Source of the DNA: CAYQTL01 sp964420405
GTDB taxonomy: Bacteria; Acidobacteriota; Thermoanaerobaculia; Thermoanaerobaculales; Sulfomarinibacteraceae
DNA length: 24,717 nucleotides
Assembly: GCA_964420405.1 (NCBI GenBank)
Contig: CAYQTL010000079.1
Coordinates: 1 to 24,717 of the forward strand
Reading direction: 5' to 3'
Below are positions 1 through 10,042 of this stretch, in pieces (within the stretch, counting starts at the first letter, position 1; each line of letters begins with the position of its first letter). A program made the position numbers and the translations under genes. Below the pieces are notes generated by a model. It ran no database searches. It saw only the letters and a list, made by a program, of their open reading frames with translations, and was not told the DNA's origin.

Positions 1-109
1 GGGAGACGGGGGCGCGCTGTGGCGGAGCTGTGGTGTGGGGCCCGCCGGCGACGCGGATCGGACGGCGGCGGAGGCGGGCGCCGGAGCCCGATCGTCCCCC
101 GGCTCCGAC

Positions 110-127
110 CCCGATCCCGATCCCGAT
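110..127. repeat. CCCGAT hexamer, three tandem units
   Basis: Three perfect CCCGAT units in tandem. Related hexamer runs occur at 12579-12602 (plus strand) and 22531-22566 (opposite strand, GGGATC/GGGAAC units), so this is a recurrent intergenic simple repeat rather than a one-off. Confidence 0.75.
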
Positions 128-202
128 GGGAGGCTCGCGGCAGGCTCGGCGTCAGGGGCCAGCGACAACAACCTCGGTCGGTCTCACGCGGTGTGGGCGC
201 CC

Positions 203-245
203 CGTTCGGGCACGGGCGAGGGCACGGACGCGAACGGGGGCGGGG
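203..245. repeat. Intergenic G-rich repeat block, copy A
   Basis: This block begins CGTTCGGGCACGGGC and contains GGCACGGACGCG followed by a G run. Over about 40 bp it matches the block at 12322-12364 with about three mismatches by eye, in the same orientation. The two lie more than 12 kb apart, both outside genes, so they are dispersed copies of one element. Confidence 0.7.
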
Positions 246-475
246 GGCGGTGCCGGGCACGATCGGGCGGTGAGGACGACGATGGGGCGGGCAGCGGCGG
301 GTGGTCGACGGCCGAAGTGTGGGCGACGCGGACTCGGTTTCAATTCAGCCGTCGAGATGGTATCGTCGCGCCTCCGGGCACGGTGGTGCGGGTCGGTGGA
401 CGCGGCCGGGAAAGACGGTGGGGACCGCGGAATCCCGGCTGGCGCGGCTCGGTTGACCGTGCCGGAAAGGACGCG

Positions 476-1312
476 ATGAGGAGCCACAACTCACTGAGAC
501 TGAGACAGGCAATCACTGTCATGGCGATCGTCGCCGGTCACGTGACCGTCGCCGGCGCCCAGCTCGCGACGGACGAGGTGCCGCAGGAGCTGCGGGACGT
601 CGGGGTCGAGGAGCACCTCGACGCGAAGCTGCCGCTCGGCGCCACCTTCTTCGACGAGCGTGGCGAGGAGGTCGAGCTCGGGTCGTTCTTCGAGCGCGGC
701 CGGCCGGTGCTGCTGACGCTCAACTACTACCGCTGTCCGATGCTGTGCGGCCTGCAGCTGAACGGACTGGTGGCCGGGCTCGAGGAGCTCGCGTGGACAC
801 CCGGCCAGGAGTTCGAGATGGTCACCATCAGCATCGACCCCCTCGAGACCCCCGCCCTGGCCGCGGAGAAGAAGCGCAACTACATCGAGCGGTACGGCCG
901 GCCGTCGGCGGCGGCGGGCTGGCACTTCCTCACCGGCCGCCAGGCCGAGATCGAGCGCGTCGCCGAGACCCTCGGGTTCTCCTACGCGCGGGACTCCGAG
1001 ACCGGCGAGTACGCCCACGCCGCCGTGGTGTTCGTGGCGACGCCGGACGGCCGCGTGGCGCGGTACCTGTACGGGGTCGAGTATCCGCCCAAGAACCTGC
1101 GTCTGGCGCTGCTCGAGGCCGCCGATGGCACGATCGGCAGCCCGTGGGACCAGCTCCTGCTGTTCTGCCACCGCTACGACCCCGACCGTCGCAGGTACGC
1201 GCCGGTCGCGATGAACATCATGCGCGTCGGAGGCGGCGTCACCGCCCTGGCCCTGGGAGGCGCCCTCGGCCTGCTGTGGCTGCGCGAGGCGCGGCGTCGG
1301 AGCCGCAACTAG
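476..1312 (+). CDS. SCO1/SenC/PrrC family copper chaperone for cytochrome oxidase
   Basis: Predicted membrane-attached, periplasm-facing thioredoxin-fold protein that delivers copper to, or keeps reduced, the CuA site of cytochrome c oxidase. The 278-residue product has a hydrophobic N-terminal segment (about residues 11-29, signal or anchor), then the family motif CPMLC (Cys87, Cys91) after TLNYYR and a His at 181 in YAHAAVVF; these are the usual copper ligands. A second hydrophobic segment near 250-268 is followed by an arginine-rich tail, suggesting a C-terminal anchor, which is less usual for the family. The ATG at 476 is chosen because GGAAAGG ends five bases before it; longer readings run into the upstream repeats. 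It is the first gene of the oxidase operon, 23 bp before coxB, which fits its role. Family assignment is firm; the exact copper function is inferred. Confidence 0.93.
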   Translation: MRSHNSLRLRQAITVMAIVAGHVTVAGAQLATDEVPQELRDVGVEEHLDAKLPLGATFFDERGEEVELGSFFERGRPVLLTLNYYRCPMLCGLQLNGLVAGLEELAWTPGQEFEMVTISIDPLETPALAAEKKRNYIERYGRPSAAAGWHFLTGRQAEIERVAETLGFSYARDSETGEYAHAAVVFVATPDGRVARYLYGVEYPPKNLRLALLEAADGTIGSPWDQLLLFCHRYDPDRRRYAPVAMNIMRVGGGVTALALGGALGLLWLREARRRSRN

Positions 1313-1335
1313 ACGACGAAGGAGCTGGCGAAACG

Positions 1336-2324
1336 ATGGATCTGCTCTCGTGGGGGGTGTCGTTGCAGCCGACGGGCGGGGAGCGCTCGTTCTGGATGCC
1401 GCCGCAGGTGTCGACGGTGGCCGCAGGGGTGGACTGGCTGTTCTACTTCATCCTGGCCATCTCGGTGTTCTTCTTCCTGCTGATCGTCGGCCTGATGGTG
1501 CTGTTCGTGATCCGGTACCGGCGGCGCGAGGGCGAGGGCGCGGAGCCTTCGCCACACCACAACATGGCGCTCGAGGTGACCTGGACGACGATTCCGGTGA
1601 TCCTGGTGGTGATCATCTTCTTCTTCGGCTTCAAAGGGTTCCTCGACATGTCGACGCCGCCCGCGAATGCCTACGAGATCCTCGTCGAGGGCCAGAAGTG
1701 GAACTGGAGCTTCACCTATCCGAACGGGTACGTGGACCAGGACCTGCACGTCCCGGTGGACCGGCCGGTGCGCCTCGTGATGAGCTCGGCCGACGTCATC
1801 CACTCGCTGTACGTGCCGGCTTTCCGGATCAAGATGGACGTGGTGCCGGGCCGCTACTCCAAGGCGTGGTTCGAGGCCACCGAGCCCGGCGAGTACGACC
1901 TGTTCTGCGCCGAGTACTGTGGCACGAGCCACTCGGACATGATCGCGACCGTGGTGGTGCACCCGCCGGGCGAGTTCGAGCCGTGGCTCGAGGAGGCGTC
2001 GAACTTCCTCGACAGGATGACTCCGGTGGAGGCCGGCCGGATGTTGTTCCAGGCGCGCGGCTGCCAGCAGTGCCACTCGGTGGACGGGACGTCGAAGACC
2101 GGCCCGACCATGCTCGGGGTGTTCGGCCGCACCGAGGCGATGGCCGACGGATCGACCATCGAGGCCGACGAGAACTACCTGAGGGAGTCGATCCTCGAGC
2201 CCCAGGCCCGGATCGTCGCGGGCTACGAGCCGGTCATGCCGACCTACCAGGGACGCCTCAAGGACGAGGAGATCACCGCGATCATCGAGTACCTGAAGTC
2301 GCTTTCGGGATCGGGAGGAGAGTG

Positions 2325-2325
<1 letters not shown>
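1336..2325 (+). CDS. coxB: Cytochrome c oxidase subunit II with fused cytochrome c domain (caa3 type)
   Basis: Electron-entry subunit of a proton-pumping oxidase. The 329-residue protein has two membrane helices (about 34-58 and 84-104), then a periplasmic cupredoxin domain with all CuA ligands visible: His156, Cys191, Glu193, Cys195, His199 and Met202 (motif CAEYCGTSHSDM). The aromatic patch WNWSF at 122-126 is the usual docking and electron-entry region. From about residue 230 a class I cytochrome c domain is fused, with heme motif CQQCH (Cys243, Cys246, His247) and a likely axial Met301 in EPVMPTY. This fusion defines caa3 oxidases, which take electrons through the tethered heme. AAGGAG lies 11 bases before the ATG. 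The stop codon overlaps the coxA start by one base (TGATG), indicating translational coupling. Confidence 0.97.
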
Positions 2326-4021
<1,696 letters not shown>

Positions 4022-4022
<1 letters not shown>

Positions 4023-4912
4023 TGGCCACCCACGCCGCGCACCATGACGGTCACGACCCCGACGTGGCCCACCACTTCGAGAACGCCGACCAGCAGTTCC
4101 AGTCGGCGAACCTCGGCATGTGGGTCTTCCTGGCCACCGAGATCCTGTTCTTCGGCGGCCTGTTCTGCGCCTACGCGGTGTACCGCGCCAACCATCCCGA
4201 GGTGTTCCTCTTCGCGCACCACTTCCTCGACACGAACCTCGGCGCGGTCAACACCATCATCCTGATCTGCAGCTCGTTCACGATGGCGTGGGCGGTGCGG
4301 GCCGCCCAGCTCGGACAGCGGCGGATCCTGCAAGGGATGCTGGCCCTGACGCTGCTGTTCGCGTGCGGGTTCCTCGGCATCAAGTACGCGGAGTACAGCC
4401 ACAAGTGGCACCACGGCCTGCTGTGGGCCGCCAAGTACGACCCCCACACCGACGGGCACTCCGGCGCCACCGCCTCCGCGGCCGGCGAGGCCGGAGCTTC
4501 GACGATGGGCCCCGCCGAGGACTCCGGAGCCGCCGCCGGCACCGGCGCCGACGGGTCGACGGCCGCCCCGCGAGAGGTCGCATCCGGGCCCGAGCGATCC
4601 AACTTCGCCCCGGCGGCGGTGGGGCCGGCGGGCCTGGCGGCGGATGTCGCGGGCGATCCGCAGGACGGCGCCGTCCTCGAGGCCGAGCCCGCCAACGCCC
4701 AGGTGTTCTTCTCGATCTACTTCCTGATGACCGGGCTGCACGGCATCCACGTCCTCGGCGGTATGGGCGCCATGGTGTGGCTGATGGTGCTCGCCGCGCG
4801 GGGGGCGTTCGACCGCGGCAGGTTCACCCGGGTGCACATGGTGGGCCTGTACTGGCACCTGGTCGACCTGATCTGGATCTACCTGTTCCTGCTCCTGTAC
4901 CTGATCCACTGA
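4022..4912 (+). CDS. coxC: Cytochrome c oxidase subunit III with a long low-complexity insert
   Basis: Membrane subunit that stabilises subunit I and supports proton uptake. The 296-residue product starts with a His-rich cytoplasmic segment and the family sequence QFQSANLGMWVFLATEI. Helices follow at about 32-55, 74-94 and 104-122, and two more at 227-260 and 272-295, ending with the conserved YWHLVDLIW. Between the third and fourth helices, residues about 141-225 form an Ala/Gly/Pro/Glu-rich segment with no hydrophobic stretch; most subunit III proteins have a short loop there. The frame stays intact through it, so it is an in-frame insert, not a frameshift. ATG overlaps the coxA stop (TGATG). 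Family call is firm; the role of the insert is unknown. Confidence 0.95.
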
Positions 4913-5024
4913 GGTCCGTTGTGGAGCTGGAGATGACGCCCGTTCGATCCCGTTCCGGTCCCCGACGGACGTGGCCGGGACGGACCGCCGGGATCGGGGA
5001 CGGGACCGGAGACGGAGGATCACC

Positions 5025-5366
5025 ATGACCGACGACCACGCGACCCCGGGCCACGTCACCAGTGTCACGCTGCTGGTGATCGTGTGGATCGCCCTGATGG
5101 CGGGCACCTGGCTGACGGTCGCCGCGACCCACGTCGACCTCGGCGCCCTCAACATCTGGATCGGCCTCGCCATCGCCACCGTCAAGGCGGTGCTGGTGGC
5201 GCTGTACTACATGCACCTGCGCTGGGACAAGCCGTTCAACACGTTCGTGTTCCTGTCATCGTTCCTGTTCCTGGCGCTGTTCATCGGCATCGCGATGATG
5301 GACAGCGCCGAGTACCAGCCGACCATGATCCCGGGCTCTGCCCCCGGCATGGAGCGGGACGGGTGA
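5025..5366 (+). CDS. coxD: Cytochrome c oxidase subunit IV, bacterial type
   Basis: Small accessory membrane subunit (113 residues) of the bacterial caa3/cbo oxidase subunit IV family. Three membrane helices are visible (about 10-32, 41-63 and 75-93). The characteristic segment KAVLVALYYMHLRW follows the second helix. GGAGG at 5014-5018 is six bases before the ATG. It lies 112 bp after coxC; that gap carries GGGATCGGGGACGGGACC-like repeat sequence but no terminator I recognise, so the operon probably continues. The stop codon overlaps the GTG of the next gene. Confidence 0.9.
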   Translation: MTDDHATPGHVTSVTLLVIVWIALMAGTWLTVAATHVDLGALNIWIGLAIATVKAVLVALYYMHLRWDKPFNTFVFLSSFLFLALFIGIAMMDSAEYQPTMIPGSAPGMERDG

Positions 5367-6004
5367 GCGCGCGCCCCGAGTCGCGGGATGCGGGCGGGGG
5401 CGACGGGCCGGGGGTGGTCGTGCCGATCGAGGCCGGCCGGGGCGGGTCTGGGTCGGCGGCGGAGGCCTCCGCCAGCCGCCTCGCCATGGCGCTCTTCCTG
5501 GCGTCGCTCGGGATGCTGTTCGGCGCCGGCGTGGTGGCCCATCTGGTGATCCGGCTGCGGCAGCCGGAGTGGCCGCCGCCGGGCTCGCCGGGACTTCCGG
5601 CGGGGTTGTGGCTGGCGACGCTCGCCCTCGCCGGTCTGAGCGGGGTGCTGGTGGCCGCCGAGCGGGCTGGGGCTGCCGGCGAACCGCGGCGCCTGCGTGC
5701 GCGGTTGGCGTCGGCGCTGGCGCTCGCGATCGGGTTCCTGCTGCTGCAGGTGTGGAACTGGAGCGCCCTCGCCGCCGCCGTCGCGGACGCCGGCCAGAAC
5801 ATGTTCTCCGTCACGTACTGGGCGCTCACAGTCCTGCACGCCCTGCACGTCGTCGGGGGGCTCGTCCCGCTGGCGCTGATGACGCTGCGCGCAGGCGGCG
5901 GACGCTACGGCCCGGACGCTCTCCAACCGGTCCACAACGTCACGTGGTACTGGCACTTCCTCGCCGCGACGTGGCTCGCGATCCTCGCCGTTCTGCTGCT
6001 GTGA
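5363..6004 (+). CDS. Second, divergent cytochrome c oxidase subunit III-like protein
   Basis: This 213-residue membrane protein starts with GTG at 5363, overlapping the coxD stop (GTGA), so translation is likely coupled. After a Gly/Ala/Pro-rich first 35 residues it has five hydrophobic helices. The second half follows the subunit III pattern: NMFSVTYWALTVLHALHVVGG, then a His-rich segment ending TWYWHFLAATW. In ordinary subunit III the last motif reads YWHFVDLVW; here the Val-Asp pair is replaced by Leu-Ala, so it is not a straightforward duplicate of coxC. It may be an additional structural subunit of the caa3 complex. Family membership is likely; function is inferred from position. Confidence 0.8.
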   Translation: MSARPESRDAGGGDGPGVVVPIEAGRGGSGSAAEASASRLAMALFLASLGMLFGAGVVAHLVIRLRQPEWPPPGSPGLPAGLWLATLALAGLSGVLVAAERAGAAGEPRRLRARLASALALAIGFLLLQVWNWSALAAAVADAGQNMFSVTYWALTVLHALHVVGGLVPLALMTLRAGGGRYGPDALQPVHNVTWYWHFLAATWLAILAVLLL

Positions 6005-6114
6005 CCGATGGCGGCGCCGCGACCGCGGGTGACGAACCGACCGCGGATCCGGGCTCTGCTTCCGATGGGGTATCCTGGCCTGGCGTCGAACGATACCGTC
6101 GAACCGGAGAGACC

Positions 6115-7113
6115 GTGAACGGGGGCGCCGGACCACCACAAACCCAGCGTCGGCACCGGCGTGCAGGGATCGAGACCCGCGTCGATCTCGAGTTCCGGGG
6201 CGTGACGAGCTTCGTGTCGGGGATGTCGGAGGACATCTCGCCGGGCGGTCTGTTCGTGCGTCTCGACGACCCGCCGCCGGAAGGGACTCGCCTGCGTTTC
6301 GGCTTCCGGCTCGAGCCGGACACGCCGGTGGTGCGGGGGCTGGGCGAGGTGGTGTGGGTGCGGACCGAGGACGGGGGCCCCGACCAGCCAGCGGGGGTCG
6401 CCATCCGCTACGTCGAGCTCGGCGACGACGACCGGGCCCGGATCGCGACCGCCTCACGACGGGGCGACGCCGGGGTGGTCGCGCGCGGCGGGTCCGCGGA
6501 CGAGCGTGACGACACGGTCGCGGTCCCGTCGGCGACGGGACCCGACGCCGACGCCGGCGACGGGTGTCCGGCCCTCGGCGACGCGGCCGTCGAGCACGCG
6601 ACCGAGCCGACGCCGGGGTCGCGGTCGGGCCTGCCGTTCCCGTGGCCGCTGATGGCCGGCATGGTCGCCGTGGTCGTGCTGGTGGTGTCGGTCGGGGCGC
6701 TGGTGCTCGGACCGGCCGGCGGCCGGCGGCCGGCGGTCGGCGCCGCCGCCGCCGTCCCCTCACCGTCGCCGACGCGACGGACGATCCGGGAGGCCACCCG
6801 GCTCGAGGCGATCCGCGTCTCAGAGTCGCTCGGGTCGACCCGCGTCGAGGTGCTTCTCGACGGCCTGGTGACGGCGGACCGCTTCGCGACGGAGGCGCAG
6901 GTCCACCCGCCCCGGTTCGTGCTCCGCCTGTACGGCATCGCGCCCGGCGGGGCCGGCGACCTCCTCGAGGTGGGGGCGTCGGACGTTCGGCGCGTCCGCG
7001 TGGTCGAGCGGCCCCATGACGGCACTCTGGACGTGGTGCTCGACCTGGCGGTGGCGACGGTCCGCGTCGGTGTCCGCTCCGAAGGCAACCAGGTCGTGCT
7101 CGAGACGAGGTAG
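6115..7113 (+). CDS. PilZ domain protein with one membrane helix and an AMIN-like C-terminal domain
   Basis: This 332-residue protein begins with GTG at 6115, preceded by GGAGAG at 6106-6111. Residues about 10-110 form a PilZ domain, the cyclic-di-GMP receptor fold: an arginine cluster QRRHRRAGIETR at the N-terminus, then DISPGGLFV, which matches the D/N-x-S-x-x-G motif. Residues 111-175 are a charged, low-complexity linker. A membrane helix lies at about 178-199, followed by a Pro/Ser stretch. Residues 225-332 are beta-rich (RLEAIRVSESLGSTRVEVLLDG and PPRFVLRLYG) and resemble an AMIN domain, found in periplasmic pilus secretins and cell-wall amidases. The topology suggests cytoplasmic PilZ and periplasmic AMIN. 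It lies 110 bp after the oxidase operon on the same strand and is probably unrelated to it. PilZ is secure; AMIN is tentative. Confidence 0.82.
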   Translation: MNGGAGPPQTQRRHRRAGIETRVDLEFRGVTSFVSGMSEDISPGGLFVRLDDPPPEGTRLRFGFRLEPDTPVVRGLGEVVWVRTEDGGPDQPAGVAIRYVELGDDDRARIATASRRGDAGVVARGGSADERDDTVAVPSATGPDADAGDGCPALGDAAVEHATEPTPGSRSGLPFPWPLMAGMVAVVVLVVSVGALVLGPAGGRRPAVGAAAAVPSPSPTRRTIREATRLEAIRVSESLGSTRVEVLLDGLVTADRFATEAQVHPPRFVLRLYGIAPGGAGDLLEVGASDVRRVRVVERPHDGTLDVVLDLAVATVRVGVRSEGNQVVLETR

Positions 7114-7158
7114 ACGGGAAGCACGGGGTGGGCGGACCTGCGGCGCTGGCACGCAGTG

Positions 7159-8379
7159 TCAGCTGCGCGGACGGAACAGCGCGAACGAGCTCGTGTAGCC
7201 GTGGATGAAGGTCGTACCCTCGACGGGTCCGATCTCGCCGTTGCAGAAGAACCCTCCCACCGGCACCTCGCCGAACACGTCGGCGAACAGCCGGGAGTCG
7301 TGGTCCGGGGTGCCGTAGAGGTGCTCACCGCGGCCGAGACACGAGAACAGGAGAGCTCCGGCCGGCGCGCCGGCGCGGCGATCCCGGGATCTCTCAAGGT
7401 GCTGTCGGAGATCTGAGGCCGACGCCTCGGCGTCCCGCAGGTGGAACTGGACGACCTGGCCCCGCGACACGTCGGTCGCGACCGCCAGTGAGCCCCTTTC
7501 CGGGTCCAGGCCGATCAGGTTGCGGATCAGGAAGTCGCCGTGGTCGTAGCGGCTCTCGTCGGGCCGCATGCCGAGGCCGAGGAACAGCGAGTACCGCAGC
7601 AGCTCCTGGTCGCGGGGCGGCAGCTCGGCGAAGAGCTCGTGGAGGATCTCCACCGGCCGGCGGTCGTCGAGCCGCTCGATGACGTGCTGGCGGCAGGCGG
7701 TGACGAACATGGGGTTGCCGATCGGCCGGCACCCCTGGGCGACGACCGACTCCACCTCGACGTCGCCCGACAGGGCGATCCCGACCGCCCCGTCCCGCGC
7801 GATGCGGTCGCCGACGAAGACGATGTTGTTTCCCGCCGTGCGGGCGCCCGAGGCGAGCCCGCCGACGATCGTCCCGTCGGGGAACGCGGCGTCGAGACCG
7901 TCGACCATGCGGTGGGCGTCTGTCGAGAACGGATCGGGGAGAACCACCACGGTGGGCGGGCCGTCGTCGCCGGCGGGCTCGGTCCGCCGTCGCCAGAACT
8001 CGGCGGCGCGGTCGAGCTCGGGAACCTCGTCCGGGCCGATCAGGAAGGGGCGGATGCGGACCCGCGGCAGGCGGGCCGCGACCACCGCCAGCCCGGCGCG
8101 TCCCTCGACCTCCCTGCCCGCCGCGAGGATGCCGCCCCCGGAGCAGCCGACCAGGACGGGCGCACCGAGACGGTCCATGAGGAGCTGCGGAAGCTTGTCC
8201 CACACCACGCGATGGTGGGCCGAGACGAACGCCAGCGCCACGTCGGGCCGCTCGCCGCCGAGACGGTCGGCGATGGACTCGCTCGCCTCGGCCGTGGCGT
8301 GGTCGAGACGGTCGTGCACCGAGAGGGCCGAAGCCCACCGCATGGTGGAATCGTCGGGGGAGACCGCAGGCTGACCCAT
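7159..8379 (-). CDS. FIST domain sensor protein (FIST_N plus FIST_C)
   Basis: A stand-alone protein of up to 406 residues. The FIST N part covers roughly the first 220 residues, with the characteristic segment LVGCSGGGILAAGREVEGRAGLAV. The FIST C part ends in the family signature GGFFCNGEIGPV followed by FIHGYTSSFALF. FIST domains are thought to bind small ligands, possibly amino acids, and are often fused to signalling domains; here no output domain is attached. The start is uncertain: ATG at 8379 and ATG at 8343 (13th residue) both lack a clear Shine-Dalgarno sequence. It lies about 100 bp downstream of the dipeptidase gene on the same strand and converges on the PilZ gene with 45 bp between stops. 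Confidence 0.9.
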   Translation of the reverse strand: MGQPAVSPDDSTMRWASALSVHDRLDHATAEASESIADRLGGERPDVALAFVSAHHRVVWDKLPQLLMDRLGAPVLVGCSGGGILAAGREVEGRAGLAVVAARLPRVRIRPFLIGPDEVPELDRAAEFWRRRTEPAGDDGPPTVVVLPDPFSTDAHRMVDGLDAAFPDGTIVGGLASGARTAGNNIVFVGDRIARDGAVGIALSGDVEVESVVAQGCRPIGNPMFVTACRQHVIERLDDRRPVEILHELFAELPPRDQELLRYSLFLGLGMRPDESRYDHGDFLIRNLIGLDPERGSLAVATDVSRGQVVQFHLRDAEASASDLRQHLERSRDRRAGAPAGALLFSCLGRGEHLYGTPDHDSRLFADVFGEVPVGGFFCNGEIGPVEGTTFIHGYTSSFALFRPRS

Positions 8380-8478
8380 CCGGTCGGATAACAGCCGTCG
8401 CGGCGTGTTGGTTCCCGCCGCCGGCGCACCGCCGCCACCGATCCCGATCGAGGTCGACCGGGGTCCCTCGAGCGCGGC

Positions 8479-9951
8479 TCAGCTACGGCTGAGCCGGTCG
8501 AGCATCCCCTTGAGATGGGTGTAGAAGCGCTGCACGGAAGAGACCTGCACCCGCTCCTCAGGAGAGTGGGCGTTCTCGATCTGGGGTCCGATGGAGACCG
8601 CGTCCATCGTGGGGATCTTCTCGATCAGCAGGCCGCACTCGAGGCCGGCGTGGATCGCCTTGACCTCGGGAGCGCGGCCGAAGAGCTCCTCGAACACCTC
8701 GACGGTGGTGCGGACCAGCGGCGACGACGGGTTCGGTTTCCAGCCCGGGTAGGCGTCGGCGATCGACACCCTGGCGCCGGCGAGCTCGAGCAGTGAGCCG
8801 ACCTGGCTGCGGATGGCGAGCAGCGCCGACATCAGGGACGACCGATGGGAGGTGACGATGCCGACCGCATCGGCCGCCGTGCTCACCACCGCCAGGTTGG
8901 TGGACGACTCCACCAGGCCCGGAACCTCGCGCGACATGGCCAGCACGCCGTGGGGCAGGGCGTCGAGCAGCCGCAGCAGCCGGTCGCGGGCGTGGGCGTT
9001 GAGAACCGACTGGAGCGCGGGTCCGTCCTCCAGGGTCTCGACCGCCACCCCCAGGTCCGGGTCGATGTCGCCGAGCTCGGCGCGGAACTCGCCCTGGCAG
9101 CGTTCGGCGACGGCCCGGAGCCGCTCGAGATCGGCGCCGTCGACGCGCACGACCGCGAACGCCTCGCGCGGGATGGCGTTGTGCTTCGACCCGCCCTCGA
9201 ACGACACCAGGTCCATCTCGACGCCGTCGGCCCTGGCCGCCAACAGCACGCGGGTCGCGAGCTTGATGGCGTTGCCGCGGTTCTCGATGATGTTCAGACC
9301 CGAGTGGCCGCCGCGCAGACCGCGCACCGCGACCCGCGCCGGCACCGACCCGAGCAGTCCGCGCCGGCGCGAGATCGGCAGGGTGCCGTTGGAGTCGGCG
9401 CCGCCGGCGCAGCCGATGTAGATCGCGCCGTCCTCCTCGGTGTCCAGATTGAGCATCAGGCGGCCGGACACGATGCCCGGGTCGAGCTGCTTGGCTCCCG
9501 TCAGCCCGGTCTCCTCGTCGACCGTGCACAGGATCTCGAGCGGCCCGTGGACCGCCGAGGGATCGTCGGCCACCGCCATCGCGGCTGCGACGCCGACTCC
9601 GTTGTCGGCCCCGAGCGTGGTACCGCGGGCGACGACCCAGTCGCCGTCCACGTCGACCACGATCCCTTCCGTCATGAAGTCGTGCTCGGTGTCCGAGTTC
9701 TTCTCGCACACCATGTCCAGGTGGCCCTGCAGGACCACCGTCGGGGCGTCCTCGCGGCCGGCCGAGGCCGGCACCCGTACGGTCATGCTCCCGGCGGCGT
9801 CGCGCAGCACCTCGAAGCCCCGCTCGCGGGCCCAGTCGGCGACGTGGGCCGCGATCCGCTCCTCGTGCTTGGACGGCCGGGGAATCGAGCGGATGGCGTC
9901 GAAGTGCTTCCACAGCAGGGCGGGCTCGAGGCTCAGCAGCGGGCTGGACAT
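8479..9951 (-). CDS. pepD: Aminoacyl-histidine dipeptidase / cytosolic non-specific dipeptidase (M20 family)
   Basis: Zinc peptidase that hydrolyses Xaa-His and other dipeptides in the cytoplasm; 490 residues, normal for PepD. Metal-binding and catalytic residues of the M20 fold are visible: His77 and Asp79 (QGHLDMVCE), the bridging Asp116 (TLGADNGVG), Glu146/Glu147 (DEETGLTG), Asp170 (NLDTEEDG) and a late His in AIHAGLECGLL. GGGAGGA lies about nine bases before the ATG at 9951. Between this gene and the next upstream minus-strand gene there are 91 bp, so it may be co-transcribed or have its own promoter. Its downstream neighbour is a FIST protein, a family reported to lie often near amino-acid metabolism genes. 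Confidence 0.96.
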   Translation of the reverse strand: MSSPLLSLEPALLWKHFDAIRSIPRPSKHEERIAAHVADWARERGFEVLRDAAGSMTVRVPASAGREDAPTVVLQGHLDMVCEKNSDTEHDFMTEGIVVDVDGDWVVARGTTLGADNGVGVAAAMAVADDPSAVHGPLEILCTVDEETGLTGAKQLDPGIVSGRLMLNLDTEEDGAIYIGCAGGADSNGTLPISRRRGLLGSVPARVAVRGLRGGHSGLNIIENRGNAIKLATRVLLAARADGVEMDLVSFEGGSKHNAIPREAFAVVRVDGADLERLRAVAERCQGEFRAELGDIDPDLGVAVETLEDGPALQSVLNAHARDRLLRLLDALPHGVLAMSREVPGLVESSTNLAVVSTAADAVGIVTSHRSSLMSALLAIRSQVGSLLELAGARVSIADAYPGWKPNPSSPLVRTTVEVFEELFGRAPEVKAIHAGLECGLLIEKIPTMDAVSIGPQIENAHSPEERVQVSSVQRFYTHLKGMLDRLSRS

Positions 9952-10042
9952 GGACCGGTTCCTCCCGTTCGCGTTCGCGCGCGGGCCGGACGCCGCGCGG
10001 TCGGGTCATGGTAACAGCCCCGACGTTCCGCGGGGGCGTGGA

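Larger units (their letters stand above)
1..475. other. Repeat-rich intergenic region upstream of the oxidase operon
   Basis: I see no credible gene here. Reading frames stay open only because of GC content; they run through simple repeats and have no convincing ribosome-binding site. The stretch holds three CCCGAT units at 110-127 and a G-rich hexamer block at 203-245, both related to blocks in other gaps of the window. A weak promoter-like pair (TTTCAA, 17 bp, TATCGT) lies around 338-366, but it matches consensus at only 7 of 12 positions. The operon promoter is presumably in this region but cannot be fixed from sequence alone. Confidence 0.6.

Noticed and set aside
110..127. Possible CRISPR array
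   Set aside because: Units are contiguous 6-bp repeats with no spacers, and there are no cas genes.
35..475. N-terminal extension of the SCO protein, and other frames in the first 475 bases
   Set aside because: They translate simple repeats (for example Pro-Asp runs) and lack a ribosome-binding site; the ATG at 476 gives a normal start and signal segment.
6040..6110. Promoter upstream of the PilZ gene at TATCCT
   Set aside because: No acceptable -35 hexamer at the proper spacing.
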